DNA from: a virus
Strand: one strand, 5' to 3'
DNA length: 47,804 bases
Virus record (IMG/VR): IMGVR_UViG_3300018084_000006
Coordinates: 1 to 47,804 of that record
A program made the translations under genes and the position numbers. This document shows positions 17,799 through 26,515 of the stretch, piece after piece (within the stretch, counting starts at the first letter, position 1; each line of letters begins with the position of its first letter). Under the pieces are notes generated by a model. That model did no database searches. It worked only from the letters and a program-made list of their open reading frames with translations, and was not told the DNA's origin.

Positions 17799-19013
17799 AT
17801 GAAATTAGAAGAAGTAATCCTTAGAGGAGTATTTGCTGCTCGTCCAGCCGCTAACACCGTGGCTGTTGGTACTTTGTATTATGCTACAGATACTCTTGTC
17901 ACATATCAATCAGATGGTTCTTCGTGGAATAGTTATGCTGATAGTGGTTCTGGCTCTTCTAGTTCTAGTATTTCAGCAATCCCTGGAGTAGATGGACTAG
18001 ACGGCGAACAAGGTGAACAAGGTCTTCCTGGTATTCAAGGATTAACTGGAAGTATTGGTCCGACTGGTCCTACTGGCCCAAAAGGTTCTGATGGATCTCC
18101 CGGTATTTCTGGTATTGACGGAGAAGACGGCTTTGATGGATTCCCTGGTATTCAGGGAGATAAAGGCTCTCAGGGAATTCAAGGTTTACAAGGATTAGTT
18201 GGACCACAAGGATTAGATGGTAATGATGGAGAAGAAGGATTTGGATATCCTGGTCCTGTAGGTTCGAGAGGTTCTACAGGGGCTACAGGTCCATCCGGTA
18301 TACAAGGTTCTCTTGGACCTCCAGGAATAGATGGAGAGGACGGAGAACAAGGATCTCAAGGATATCCCGGAACACAAGGTTCTAGAGGAATACAAGGAAT
18401 TCAGGGAGTACAAGGAGTTCCTGGATTAGATGGTTTTGATGGTGAAGATGGATTTAATGGAACTCCTGGAACTAATGGTTCACAAGGAATACAAGGTCCA
18501 ACTGGTCCAACAGGAATAACTGGATCACCTGGTATTCCAGGACTAGATGCTGAAGAATCAGAATATCCTTATATCATCCCAGGTCCAATTGGTAAGACTG
18601 GTCCTGCGGGAAGTGGAGGCGGAGGTAGTGCTACTACAGTAGAAGTAAATTTAAGTGCTACACCTGTATGGAGAGGAACATTTACAATTACTGATGCTGC
18701 TATAAGTGGAACAAGTAAAATATTAGCATGGCAAGCTCCAGGTCCTTATACAGGTAAAGGAACTAGAGCAGACGAAGCTGAAATACAACCTGTATCTATA
18801 ATTGCTGTAAATCCTGGAGCTGGTTCTGCATTAGTATATTGGCAAACACCCCCAATGATTACTTATAGCCCAAGTCCTATATTAGGTCATTACATGAATG
18901 TAGTAACAAATATCGTTACTCAGCCTAAAGATCCTCAAGGTATTGTTCTTGGGAGTCGTCTTAGACTTGGTAAGGTCAGAGGAAACGTAAAATTCACTTA
19001 CATGGTGATGTGA
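17799..19013 (+). CDS. Collagen-like tail fibre protein
   Basis: The protein has 404 residues. Residues about 1-50 (LEEVILRGVFAARPAANTVAVGTLYY) are a fibre N-terminal module shared with the gene at 20056. Residues about 61-265 are Gly-X-Y triplets with many GPTGP, GIQG and GEDG units; such stretches form collagen triple helices, which in phages make stiff trimeric fibres. The C-terminal 130 residues (from SGGGGSATTVEVNLS) form a beta-rich head that may bind the host. Glu-Asp triplets (GEDGEQG, GFDGEDGF) recur about five times, each near a cluster of other triplets, which suggests expansion by repeat duplication. Confidence 0.85.
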   Translation: MKLEEVILRGVFAARPAANTVAVGTLYYATDTLVTYQSDGSSWNSYADSGSGSSSSSISAIPGVDGLDGEQGEQGLPGIQGLTGSIGPTGPTGPKGSDGSPGISGIDGEDGFDGFPGIQGDKGSQGIQGLQGLVGPQGLDGNDGEEGFGYPGPVGSRGSTGATGPSGIQGSLGPPGIDGEDGEQGSQGYPGTQGSRGIQGIQGVQGVPGLDGFDGEDGFNGTPGTNGSQGIQGPTGPTGITGSPGIPGLDAEESEYPYIIPGPIGKTGPAGSGGGGSATTVEVNLSATPVWRGTFTITDAAISGTSKILAWQAPGPYTGKGTRADEAEIQPVSIIAVNPGAGSALVYWQTPPMITYSPSPILGHYMNVVTNIVTQPKDPQGIVLGSRLRLGKVRGNVKFTYMVM

Positions 19014-19014
19014 C

Positions 19015-19695
19015 ATGGCAGTAATCGAAGGCGGAGTTTCGGCAGCATTAGCAGGTGTAGGTGCAGAAGCATCTTCTCCATTACATACTGTCCGAATGCC
19101 AGTTTCTTTTGGTTCTGGCGGATGGTATAGAATGGGTCCTAGCAGCGGAACAATGGCTGCAGCATTAACGGCTCAATCTGAAATATTTCAATTTAGATAT
19201 GTTACTGCTGCATCACGAATTGCTTTAATTTATAAAGTTTCAATAAGTGCAGGAATAAACTTAGCTGCGACCGCTGCTGCTTTAGTCGCATTTCGATTAA
19301 CTGTAGCACGTGCTTGGACTGCGGCTGGAACTGGTGGAACTCGTATTGTTTTAACTGGTGATAATTGTAATTTACGCACATCGATGTCTGCATCAGAGGT
19401 TAATGATGCTGGAATATCAACTACTACAGGATTAACCGCTGGAACTAAAACTTTAGATACTACTGATATTGGAGCTATTGCTCAAGGTATTGGAACTGGT
19501 GCAATTACTACCGCTGCAGCTTTACCACTTATCCCTGTAACAGCATTATTCGATGCAGATGGTGAAGGTCAATGTCCTTTAATTCTTGCTAATCAAGAAG
19601 GATTTGTAATTCGTATTGGTGCTAATACCTTTCCTGCAACCATGACATGGCACTTCTGCGTGAATGTTTTGTGGGGAGAAGTTCCTGCTTTCTAG
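19015..19695 (+). CDS. Virion protein, fibre-associated
   Basis: The protein has 226 residues, rich in Ala, Thr and Gly with few charges, beta-sandwich-like (for example RIALIYKVSISAGINLAATAA and MTWHFCVNVLWGEVPAF at the end). It starts one base after the collagen-like gene. Proteins of this composition are common in the fibre regions of environmental phages. The role is probably structural or receptor-facing. Confidence 0.55.
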   Translation: MAVIEGGVSAALAGVGAEASSPLHTVRMPVSFGSGGWYRMGPSSGTMAAALTAQSEIFQFRYVTAASRIALIYKVSISAGINLAATAAALVAFRLTVARAWTAAGTGGTRIVLTGDNCNLRTSMSASEVNDAGISTTTGLTAGTKTLDTTDIGAIAQGIGTGAITTAAALPLIPVTALFDADGEGQCPLILANQEGFVIRIGANTFPATMTWHFCVNVLWGEVPAF

Positions 19696-19708
19696 GTTAG
19701 GAGAAAAC

Positions 19709-20053
19709 ATGCCCCGAACAGCAAAGAGATTAGTTGGTCCTGCATTAATTGCAACTGGTCCAACTACGGTTTACACAGTTCCAGCTCTAACGAAGACGAT
19801 TATTCGACAAATTCATATTTCAAATCCATCTGGAGCCGCTGTCACGTTTACCTTGTCGGTAGGTGCTGACGCTGCTGGCACTCGTTTATGGTCTACCTAT
19901 TCAATTCCGGCGGCAGCGGCTGGAGTAGTTGATTCAGTTCGTGACATCTTTATGTATTTAGTTATGGATGCAGCCGAAATCCTTACCCTTTCAGCCGGAA
20001 CGAACAACATCCTAGACATTACTATTACTGGTGATGAAATCACTCTTGGTTAA
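19709..20053 (+). CDS. Small beta-rich virion protein
   Basis: The start is set at ATG 19709 (114 residues, MPRTAKRLVGP), because TTAGGAG lies 7 bases upstream; an earlier in-frame ATG at 19664 lies inside the preceding gene and has no site. The protein holds TVYTVPALTKTIIRQIHISNPSGAAVTF split over two strands and an LSVGADAAGT turn, a pattern common in small phage surface proteins. Function unknown. Confidence 0.6.
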   Translation: MPRTAKRLVGPALIATGPTTVYTVPALTKTIIRQIHISNPSGAAVTFTLSVGADAAGTRLWSTYSIPAAAAGVVDSVRDIFMYLVMDAAEILTLSAGTNNILDITITGDEITLG

Positions 20054-20055
20054 TC

Positions 20056-20736
20056 ATGAACTTAGAGGAAGTAATTCTTCGTGGGCTGGCCTCTGCACGT
20101 CCATTAGCTACAAGTGTGCCAGCCGGAAGTTTATATTACTCCTCTGATTCTAAAGCCACAGATAGATCAGACGGAACAAATTGGGAATCCTTCTCTGATG
20201 GCGGAAGTTTAATAGGCATTAGTGGAGCGATTGGTCCTCCGGGAATGGATGGTGAAGATGGATTAGATAGCTTTATTGGTATGGCTGGAGCTGTATCTAG
20301 TGGTAGTGCGGGCAGAACATTAATATCTTTTAATCAACCAAATTCCGGTAGCGGTCATAACCCTGCTGATAGCACACAATATTTCTTTTTAACTGCTTCT
20401 TCAAGTAACCCAGGAACTACTTCCAACGGTAACTTTGGTCCAGTAATGACCAGAGATGGAACAGTTACTAGGGTATTTATTAAAGTAGTTATAGGTGGAA
20501 CATTAGGATCTAATCAAAATGTTACATTTACTTTACATAACAATACTCAAGCAACAAGTGAAGCAATAACAACAACAGGACAGTTGACGGCTAATCCATC
20601 ATCTATTAGCAATACTGGAATGACTCTTGCGTTTACGGCAGGAGATGTATTGCAGGTTTCAATGACTACACCAGCCTGGACAACAAATCCAACGGGTGTT
20701 TTTTACTCTTTTGGTGTCGAATATACTCCAACTTAG
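20056..20736 (+). CDS. Short collagen-like fibre protein
   Basis: The protein has 226 residues. The N-terminus (NLEEVILRGLASARPLATSV) repeats the module of the collagen-like protein at 17799. A short triplet stretch (IGPPGMDGEDGLDSF, about 60-74) follows, then a beta-rich C-terminal domain (from about residue 85) with Asn, Thr and Gly. It looks like a shortened paralogue with a different tip, so the two may share an attachment point on the virion. Confidence 0.7.
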   Translation: MNLEEVILRGLASARPLATSVPAGSLYYSSDSKATDRSDGTNWESFSDGGSLIGISGAIGPPGMDGEDGLDSFIGMAGAVSSGSAGRTLISFNQPNSGSGHNPADSTQYFFLTASSSNPGTTSNGNFGPVMTRDGTVTRVFIKVVIGGTLGSNQNVTFTLHNNTQATSEAITTTGQLTANPSSISNTGMTLAFTAGDVLQVSMTTPAWTTNPTGVFYSFGVEYTPT

Positions 20737-20770
20737 TAATGGTTACTAAACGCTTAGGGGGTGATATAGG

Positions 20771-21589
20771 ATGGCTGGCTTTGTAGCAGGAACTGATCGA
20801 TTTGGTCCTCAAAAGAAAAGGCCTAATCCTGTAGAGGATATGTATAAAGTTTACAATTCCTCTGTTAGTCAACAGGCAGGCGATTATGATGATATTATGA
20901 GTAGATTTAAGGATATTTATAATACATCTAGAGGAGGAGGTGGAGACACTTACACTCCATACAGTGCTGATAAAGCTACCTATAACAAATCGGCTGATAC
21001 TACTTCTGCACTAGCTAACCTAAAAGATCTCTCAGAGACTGGTGGTTTATCTGGTGCTGATCAGCAAAATTTAAGAGCTAGAGGCATATCTCCAATTCGT
21101 TCGATGTATGCCACTGCTCAACGTGATATGGATAGGAATAGACGCTTATCTGGTGGTTATTCTCCTAATTTTGGTGCTGTAACGTCTAAAATGACTCGTG
21201 ATATGTCGAGTCAAATTGCAGACCAAATGGATAATGTTAATGCTCGTATTGCCGAAATGGTTCAATCTGGTAAGCTCTCTGCTGCTCCAAATTATGCGAG
21301 TGCGGCTCAGGCTGAATCTGAATTAGGTTCAAGATTTGCTTTGTCTAATCGTGATGCAGAGAATGAAGCTCGTAAATCTAATGCTATGGGAATGCTTGAA
21401 TCCAAACGTAATAAGCAGAGTCTAGCCGCAAATGCTGCCCAGGGTATGACTCAATTATATGGAACTACTCCTGCGCTACCTAAACTTTATGGCGATCAAG
21501 CTATGGATACTGCTAGATTCCAGAATGATGTAAATCAGCAGAAGAAGCGGACTGCTATCGGTGGACTTCAGAGCATGTTGAGGAGATAA
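20771..21589 (+). CDS. Hypothetical structural or internal virion protein
   Basis: The protein has 272 residues, mostly polar, rich in Ala, Asn, Gln and Arg with long predicted helices (for example QIADQMDNVNARIAEMVQSG). It has no enzyme motif or signal peptide. GGTGATATAGG precedes the ATG. With the next two genes it forms the last part of the late operon, where podovirus-type internal or ejection proteins usually lie. Confidence 0.55.
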   Translation: MAGFVAGTDRFGPQKKRPNPVEDMYKVYNSSVSQQAGDYDDIMSRFKDIYNTSRGGGGDTYTPYSADKATYNKSADTTSALANLKDLSETGGLSGADQQNLRARGISPIRSMYATAQRDMDRNRRLSGGYSPNFGAVTSKMTRDMSSQIADQMDNVNARIAEMVQSGKLSAAPNYASAAQAESELGSRFALSNRDAENEARKSNAMGMLESKRNKQSLAANAAQGMTQLYGTTPALPKLYGDQAMDTARFQNDVNQQKKRTAIGGLQSMLRR

Positions 21590-21590
21590 A

Positions 21591-22502
21591 ATGGCATTTC
21601 TAGAATCCCTTCGAGCAACCAATGTATTTCCTCGCAGACCAGCTACTGATCGTCCATTCGGTATGCCTGATATTGATAGTGGTAATGTTGCTGAATTATT
21701 TAGACAGATTGGTCCACTTGCAAATTCAATGAATGATGAGAATATGCGTCGCGATAAAGAAATGATGGAATTTGAACATACATTAAAACAGCCAAGACCA
21801 GCTCCTATGTCTATGACACAGAGGGCTTATGGTGGCGGTCAAGCTCCTATGCAAGGATCAATTGCTGGGCCATCTTCTCCTATTGGTAACTTCTCTCCAA
21901 TGCAGAGAATGTTTCAAGCTAGGGATCAACAAGAAAAAGAAGATAAATTCAAAGCTAGTCAATTTGCTAATGAACGTGCTGGTAAACTTCAGCAGGCAAT
22001 GGCTGAAGGCAGTATGCGTAATACTGGAGAGATGGAACGCCTTGTTCAAGAGATTAATGCTCGTAAAGAGCTGGGAACTGCAGAGATGGGTTCTCGTGAA
22101 AGAATTGCTGAAAATCAATTAAAAGCTAAAACTGGAGAGACTACTGCTGATAGAGATGCTAGAGTAGCCGGAAGTGCCGCTGATAGAGCATCTCGTGAGA
22201 AGATTGCTGGAATGCCAGCTAGGGCTACTGAACCATCAGCTACTCAGCAGGGTAATGCAATGGAGAATAGATTTCAGCAGCTAGCTATTGATAATCCAGC
22301 TGCAGCCGCAATATTAACTAAAGATCCTGACACAAATCAAATTATATTCAAGCCTGGTTCGGATCCTAAGCAGATGGAATTTGTTAGAAATTATCTCAGG
22401 CAACAGCAAGGTTCTACTCAACAGAAAACCATTACTCAGAAGAATAGCAAAGGCCAAACTAGAACCTCAACTGATGGTGGTAAGACCTGGATGATGCAGT
22501 AA
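21591..22502 (+). CDS. Hypothetical internal virion protein
   Basis: The protein has 303 residues. The middle (about 100-210) is a charged helical stretch with many Glu, Lys, Arg and Ala, probably coiled coil; the N-terminus is Pro and Met rich (APMSMTQRAYGGGQAPMQ). The C-terminus ends STDGGKTWMMQ. It starts two bases after the preceding gene and overlaps the next by one base. Candidate ejection or core protein. Confidence 0.55.
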   Translation: MAFLESLRATNVFPRRPATDRPFGMPDIDSGNVAELFRQIGPLANSMNDENMRRDKEMMEFEHTLKQPRPAPMSMTQRAYGGGQAPMQGSIAGPSSPIGNFSPMQRMFQARDQQEKEDKFKASQFANERAGKLQQAMAEGSMRNTGEMERLVQEINARKELGTAEMGSRERIAENQLKAKTGETTADRDARVAGSAADRASREKIAGMPARATEPSATQQGNAMENRFQQLAIDNPAAAAILTKDPDTNQIIFKPGSDPKQMEFVRNYLRQQQGSTQQKTITQKNSKGQTRTSTDGGKTWMMQ

Positions 22503-25500
22503 TGTCAAAACTAGCTGATTTAGCAACTAAGAAATTTACTACTAAGGACTTCGAGGAAGCTCTTGCTCGAAATCTTGAAAAGAAGAAAAAGAAAGAGACT
22601 CCTGTAGAGACTCCCGTAGAGACTCCCAAAGATGATTGGAAAACTGTAGATGAGTCTGATTGGAAGACTGTAGAAGCTCAATCAGAAGCTACTAATCCAG
22701 AAAAAAGTTTATTTAACAAAGCTATTGATTGGTATAACGAGCCGCAAACCAACTTTGGTGAGCAGAGGAGTGAGGCTCTCAAGAATATTCCTCAGAAAGA
22801 AAGAATTAAGCATACTGGTGGACAGAATAAGTTACAAGATTTTCTTGCTGAAGTAGATGCTATGAGTGGTGGATTTAGACGTGGCGCATGGGAAGGTGTA
22901 GGTCGCGCTGCTGATATGATAATGACTCCATCTACAATTGTTGGATTACTAGGTGGAGGACTTGCTAATAAATTGGCTAGTGCTGGAATTAAAGGTGCTG
23001 GTGCTATTAATAATTTAGTTAGGGGAGGTGAAGCCACTGGAGTTATTCATGGTGGCAGAACCATGCTTGATCCTAATGAAAATGTAATGAATCGTATATT
23101 TGGTGCTCTTGAGGCTGCTGGGAGTGCTGCCGGAGTTAGATATGGCAATCTTCCCGAAGCCCCTACCGTGAGCAAACCAAAACCTAAAGTTAAGGTAACA
23201 GCCAAGACTAGTCCTGTAGTAGAGCCAGAAGTAAAAGCTACTCAACCAGAACTTCCAATTGAACCAGCGGCTGAAGTTCCTCTTAAAGAGAGCTCTGAAG
23301 AGATGGTTAAGAGGATATTCCCTGGAATGGAACGGGGTAAATCCAAATTTGATCTTTCTAAATCCATTAAGAATTTTGTCTCCGAAGAAGAAGGCTCAAT
23401 TGACCTTTCTAGACTCTTCCAAGGTGAGGAAGATTTAGGTTACAGTGTTAGAACTAATGATCCAAATGCAATTGATATTGGTGAGGTTAGAGGCGAGCCT
23501 ATTGATTTAGACCAAGCTGCATTAGAAGCAGGAGAAGGAACGGCTAAGCTTGTAGGACCAATTCGTCAATTCTTAGGTGATGAATCTGGTGAGATTAGGT
23601 TTGATAATCAACGCGGTAAAATGATTAACGAATCTGATGTAGTTCCTCCACCTGAAAAGGGAGAGTTTGAACTACCACATGAATTTGCACCTGAATTGAT
23701 GCAACAAGCCGATGAAGCATTTGGTGGATATTCTCCTCGATTCGAGGCTAGAACTCCATCACCTGATATTGAACCTCTACCATCTATGTTTGATCGTCTC
23801 AAGCAAACTATGGTGGACGAGAGCGGCTCCGTTCCAAGAGAGCCAGAAGTTAAAAAGTATGATATGCAAGGTAGGTTAGTTAAGAAAACTGGTGAGCGTA
23901 TATCTCCAGAAGATGCTAGGATTCAGAAACTTACTGATGATGCAATGAGAGCCGCTGAAGCAGAGAGAAAGACAATGCTTCGGTCAGGTGAGACTGAACT
24001 TACTCCAGAAGAGTTAGAATCGTTTAGAACTAAGATGCAATCTGGTGAACAGTTTGCTGAAGAAGTTCAGGCTTCGCCTGCTAGAGAAAACATGCCATTA
24101 CTTCGTAGTAAAGATTATATTCCTGGTCAGGGTGAATCAGCTAAATCGGCTAATCGTCGTGAGGCTGGTTTCTTTGGTGATAGGACATCATTCAAGGAGA
24201 ATCCACTTGAAGTTAAGCCTGAAGGATTTGCTGAGAAGACTAAACGTTTTCTAGCAGATGAGAAAGGTGAAATTGATCTTTCTGGACTTTTAGGGGATGA
24301 ACCTATTCCTGGTCCTAAGATGGGTGCAAAGTCTGATTTATTGCATAGTGAAGAACTAACGCCAGATTTACCTATTACTAAGAGGGCTCAAAAACCTGAA
24401 GAACAACCAGGTATGTTGCGCCAAATCGTTGATGCCCCAATGGGTGCTATGTCAGTTGATTTACCATTTATTTCATCTGCTGCATTTAGACAGGCTTCGC
24501 CTTTAGCTTGGACAAAGGCTTGGGGTGAGTCTTGGGTGAAAGCAGCTAAGGCTTATGGTTCTGAAGGCGCTTATGATGCCACTATGAAAGAGATTATGGA
24601 TAGTAAATTATTCAAACCTCGCTATCAACCATCTCATAATGCAAAGGGTGAGATAACAGGATATAAAGAAAAAGCCTCTATTGCTGAGGATCTTGGCCTT
24701 AAAATGTCTGACCTGAAGAACTTCTCAAGACGAGAAGAAGTTTCTAGGTCCATGTTGGCTGAGAAATTACCAGGTGGTTGGGGTGATCTAATTAAGCGTT
24801 CTAATAGAGCTTATTCTGCATTCCTTAACTGGACTAGAGCTAAGACACTAGAGAAGCTAATTTCAGAGCAGAAGTGGGCTGGTAATGAGAATGATGTCAC
24901 CATTGCTAAAGGACTTGCTGAATTTATTAATGATGCTACAGGACGTGGTTCTCTCAAATTCCAAGGTCCTAAAGGTAGCCAATTAAATCTAGAAAGATCA
25001 GCTCCATTCGTTAGGAATGCTCTCTGGTCTCCAAGATTATTAGCATCAAGATTAAAATTTTTAAATCCATATACTTATACTAATGCTCCACCTGAAGTTC
25101 GCCAGCAGTATATCAATGGATTAATGAGATCAGCCGGAACTTGGCTAGGCTTTGCAGGTTTGGCTAAGATGGGTGGAGCAGAAGTCAATACCGACCCAAC
25201 TAATGCCGACTTTGGTAAGATTAAAATTGGTGATACTAGGATTGATCCAGGTGCAGGATTTCAGCAATTATTAGTCCTTGCAGCTAGGGAATCTCCTAAA
25301 GCAGTAGGTGAACAGTTTGGATTTGACACAGGTCACTTTACTAGTTCTGCTACTGGTAAATCTCAAGAGTATGGAAAAGGATTTAGACCAAAGGATAGAA
25401 TTTCAGTATTTGAGGACTTTGCTGCCTCTAAACTTCATCCTACCTATAAATTGGCTTATGATTTGATGAGGGCTTCCAGTGACCGTCCTGTCCATGTAGG

Positions 25501-25729
25501 TGATAGGATTGTTCAGATGACTCTTCCCATCATGGCTCAGGATATAATGGATGCGGCGAAAACGGACCCAGAGCTTGCTGCTATTCTAGGCCCGCTTTCG
25601 TCGGTTGGAATGGGAACTTCTACTTACGGGAGAGGCGATAGAATGTCTGATCCCGTATTTACTGATTCAATTGAACAGGCTCTCGGTCAACAGCCTGGCA
25701 GTTTAAGAGGCACTATAACTAAATGGTAG
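22502..25729 (+). CDS. Large internal or polyvalent virion protein
   Basis: The protein has 1075 residues and is the largest in the window. The N-terminal third is charged and Pro/Glu rich, with two copies of ETPVETP near residue 35 and two DDWKTVD-like units after it. The middle holds spaced repeats of a DE-x-G-E/S-I motif (see findings). The C-terminal 450 residues are helical and more hydrophobic, with WSPRLLASRLKFLNPYTY and WLGFAGLAKMGG, as in the C-terminal parts of long phage polyvalent or ejection proteins. It ends the late operon and overlaps the convergent gene by 11 bases. Probably packaged in the virion and injected; no catalytic motif is visible. Confidence 0.6.
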   Translation: MSKLADLATKKFTTKDFEEALARNLEKKKKKETPVETPVETPKDDWKTVDESDWKTVEAQSEATNPEKSLFNKAIDWYNEPQTNFGEQRSEALKNIPQKERIKHTGGQNKLQDFLAEVDAMSGGFRRGAWEGVGRAADMIMTPSTIVGLLGGGLANKLASAGIKGAGAINNLVRGGEATGVIHGGRTMLDPNENVMNRIFGALEAAGSAAGVRYGNLPEAPTVSKPKPKVKVTAKTSPVVEPEVKATQPELPIEPAAEVPLKESSEEMVKRIFPGMERGKSKFDLSKSIKNFVSEEEGSIDLSRLFQGEEDLGYSVRTNDPNAIDIGEVRGEPIDLDQAALEAGEGTAKLVGPIRQFLGDESGEIRFDNQRGKMINESDVVPPPEKGEFELPHEFAPELMQQADEAFGGYSPRFEARTPSPDIEPLPSMFDRLKQTMVDESGSVPREPEVKKYDMQGRLVKKTGERISPEDARIQKLTDDAMRAAEAERKTMLRSGETELTPEELESFRTKMQSGEQFAEEVQASPARENMPLLRSKDYIPGQGESAKSANRREAGFFGDRTSFKENPLEVKPEGFAEKTKRFLADEKGEIDLSGLLGDEPIPGPKMGAKSDLLHSEELTPDLPITKRAQKPEEQPGMLRQIVDAPMGAMSVDLPFISSAAFRQASPLAWTKAWGESWVKAAKAYGSEGAYDATMKEIMDSKLFKPRYQPSHNAKGEITGYKEKASIAEDLGLKMSDLKNFSRREEVSRSMLAEKLPGGWGDLIKRSNRAYSAFLNWTRAKTLEKLISEQKWAGNENDVTIAKGLAEFINDATGRGSLKFQGPKGSQLNLERSAPFVRNALWSPRLLASRLKFLNPYTYTNAPPEVRQQYINGLMRSAGTWLGFAGLAKMGGAEVNTDPTNADFGKIKIGDTRIDPGAGFQQLLVLAARESPKAVGEQFGFDTGHFTSSATGKSQEYGKGFRPKDRISVFEDFAASKLHPTYKLAYDLMRASSDRPVHVGDRIVQMTLPIMAQDIMDAAKTDPELAAILGPLSSVGMGTSTYGRGDRMSDPVFTDSIEQALGQQPGSLRGTITKW

Positions 25730-26288
25730 TGATTAGATACTGAACTAGATTCAATCGTTCAACTCTAGTTAAGTCTCTACACGCTGAGCTAATTTTGATA
25801 TGCAATTCTGGATCATGGGCCGCTGACTGGGTTTGTTCCTGGTTAGCGGCTTTTGTATTTTCAAATGGTGTTCCTCGAATATCTGAATATCGTTCTGGAC
25901 CGTAACAAACTGTTTCTCGAATCTCTCCTGCTTTCTCTCTCTTTTCCTTCCTTGCCGCCATCCATAACGTAGCAATAACAGCTATATCGCGTTCCGTATC
26001 AGCAATTGACTCATTCTTCGGAATCTTGTTTCCACTCTCCAATACGTAGAGACGGTATATCTTCTCGCCCAAACGCCCCACGAACCCAGCATCAACTGGA
26101 GAGTGACTGAACATACTAGCAAGAGTGCCAGCAAATTCATAATTAGCAGATGGAGCATTATTGTTAGCATAATCATGACTCTTGATGTCATGGGTTTCTG
26201 CCATTTCTTGGAGTAATTCGTAAAAGAGGGGACTGCCACATCTTTGCCTCTGTGGCCCTTCTGATTTGCCTTCAATATCATAATTCAT
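25719..26288 (-). CDS. Hypothetical phage protein with DYA/N-x-SI-x-DTE motifs
   Basis: The protein has 189 residues. The region KSHDYANNNAPSANYEFAG, then SPVDAGFVGRLGEKIYRLYVLE, then PKNESIADTERDIAVIATLWMA (about residues 36-111) is a compact helical domain with conserved acidic residues. I link it loosely to DUF1599/NMAD-like or dNTP-pyrophosphatase-like folds, which use DE-rich helices to bind nucleotides. The C-terminal 60 residues are less ordered. It is the last gene of the leftward block and hosts the late terminator. Nucleotide metabolism is a guess. Confidence 0.6.
   Translation of the reverse strand: MNYDIEGKSEGPQRQRCGSPLFYELLQEMAETHDIKSHDYANNNAPSANYEFAGTLASMFSHSPVDAGFVGRLGEKIYRLYVLESGNKIPKNESIADTERDIAVIATLWMAARKEKREKAGEIRETVCYGPERYSDIRGTPFENTKAANQEQTQSAAHDPELHIKISSACRDLTRVERLNLVQYLITTI
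25819..25861 (+). terminator. Strong rightward terminator inside convergent gene
   Basis: GCCGCTGA (25819-25826) pairs with TTAGCGGC (25843-25850) and CTGGG with CCTGG, making a 13-bp stem with three G-U pairs and the loop TTTGTT. TTTTGTATTTT follows. This is a standard rho-independent terminator for the late operon, 90 bases past its last stop codon. It lies fully within the coding part of the leftward gene 25719-26288. No T-run exists on the other side, so it should act only rightward. Confidence 0.85.
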
Positions 26289-26515
26289 TATTCTTTAGTC
26301 TCCGCAATTGCATCTGGATCAGAAAATACTACAGCTTTGATAGCCCACATTGCTGTTTGTTCATTCTGAGTAATGGCAATGGCTGTACGACGAGGATCTT
26401 TACATACTTCTTTAATTAAACGTTCACCCTCTGAGAAATGTTCTCTCAGCTTGTTGACTCTCTCCATACCTTCTGGAGATGGCTTGTGATACGCGTAAGG
26501 CTTGTCAATAGGCAT
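26288..26515 (-). CDS. Acb2-like protein, candidate anti-CBASS cyclic-nucleotide sponge
   Basis: The protein has 75 residues. It is helical, with a RVNKLREHFSEGERLIKEVC helix, a short turn with DPRRTAIAIT, then a second helix NEQTAMWAIKAVVFSDPDA. This matches what I know of Acb2 and the related Acb2/Tad1 hairpin domain: a small two- to three-helix protein with R-x-x-AIA-x-T and MWAIKA near the end. Acb2 binds cyclic di- and trinucleotides made by host CBASS (and related) sensors, so the effector is not activated. The start overlaps the end of the large gene upstream with no gap. Binding of signal molecules is inferred from resemblance only. Confidence 0.6.
   Translation of the reverse strand: MPIDKPYAYHKPSPEGMERVNKLREHFSEGERLIKEVCKDPRRTAIAITQNEQTAMWAIKAVVFSDPDAIAETKE

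Noticed and set aside
18213-18413. Minus-strand frame in the collagen-like region
   Set aside because: It results from the regular triplet codons on the other strand.
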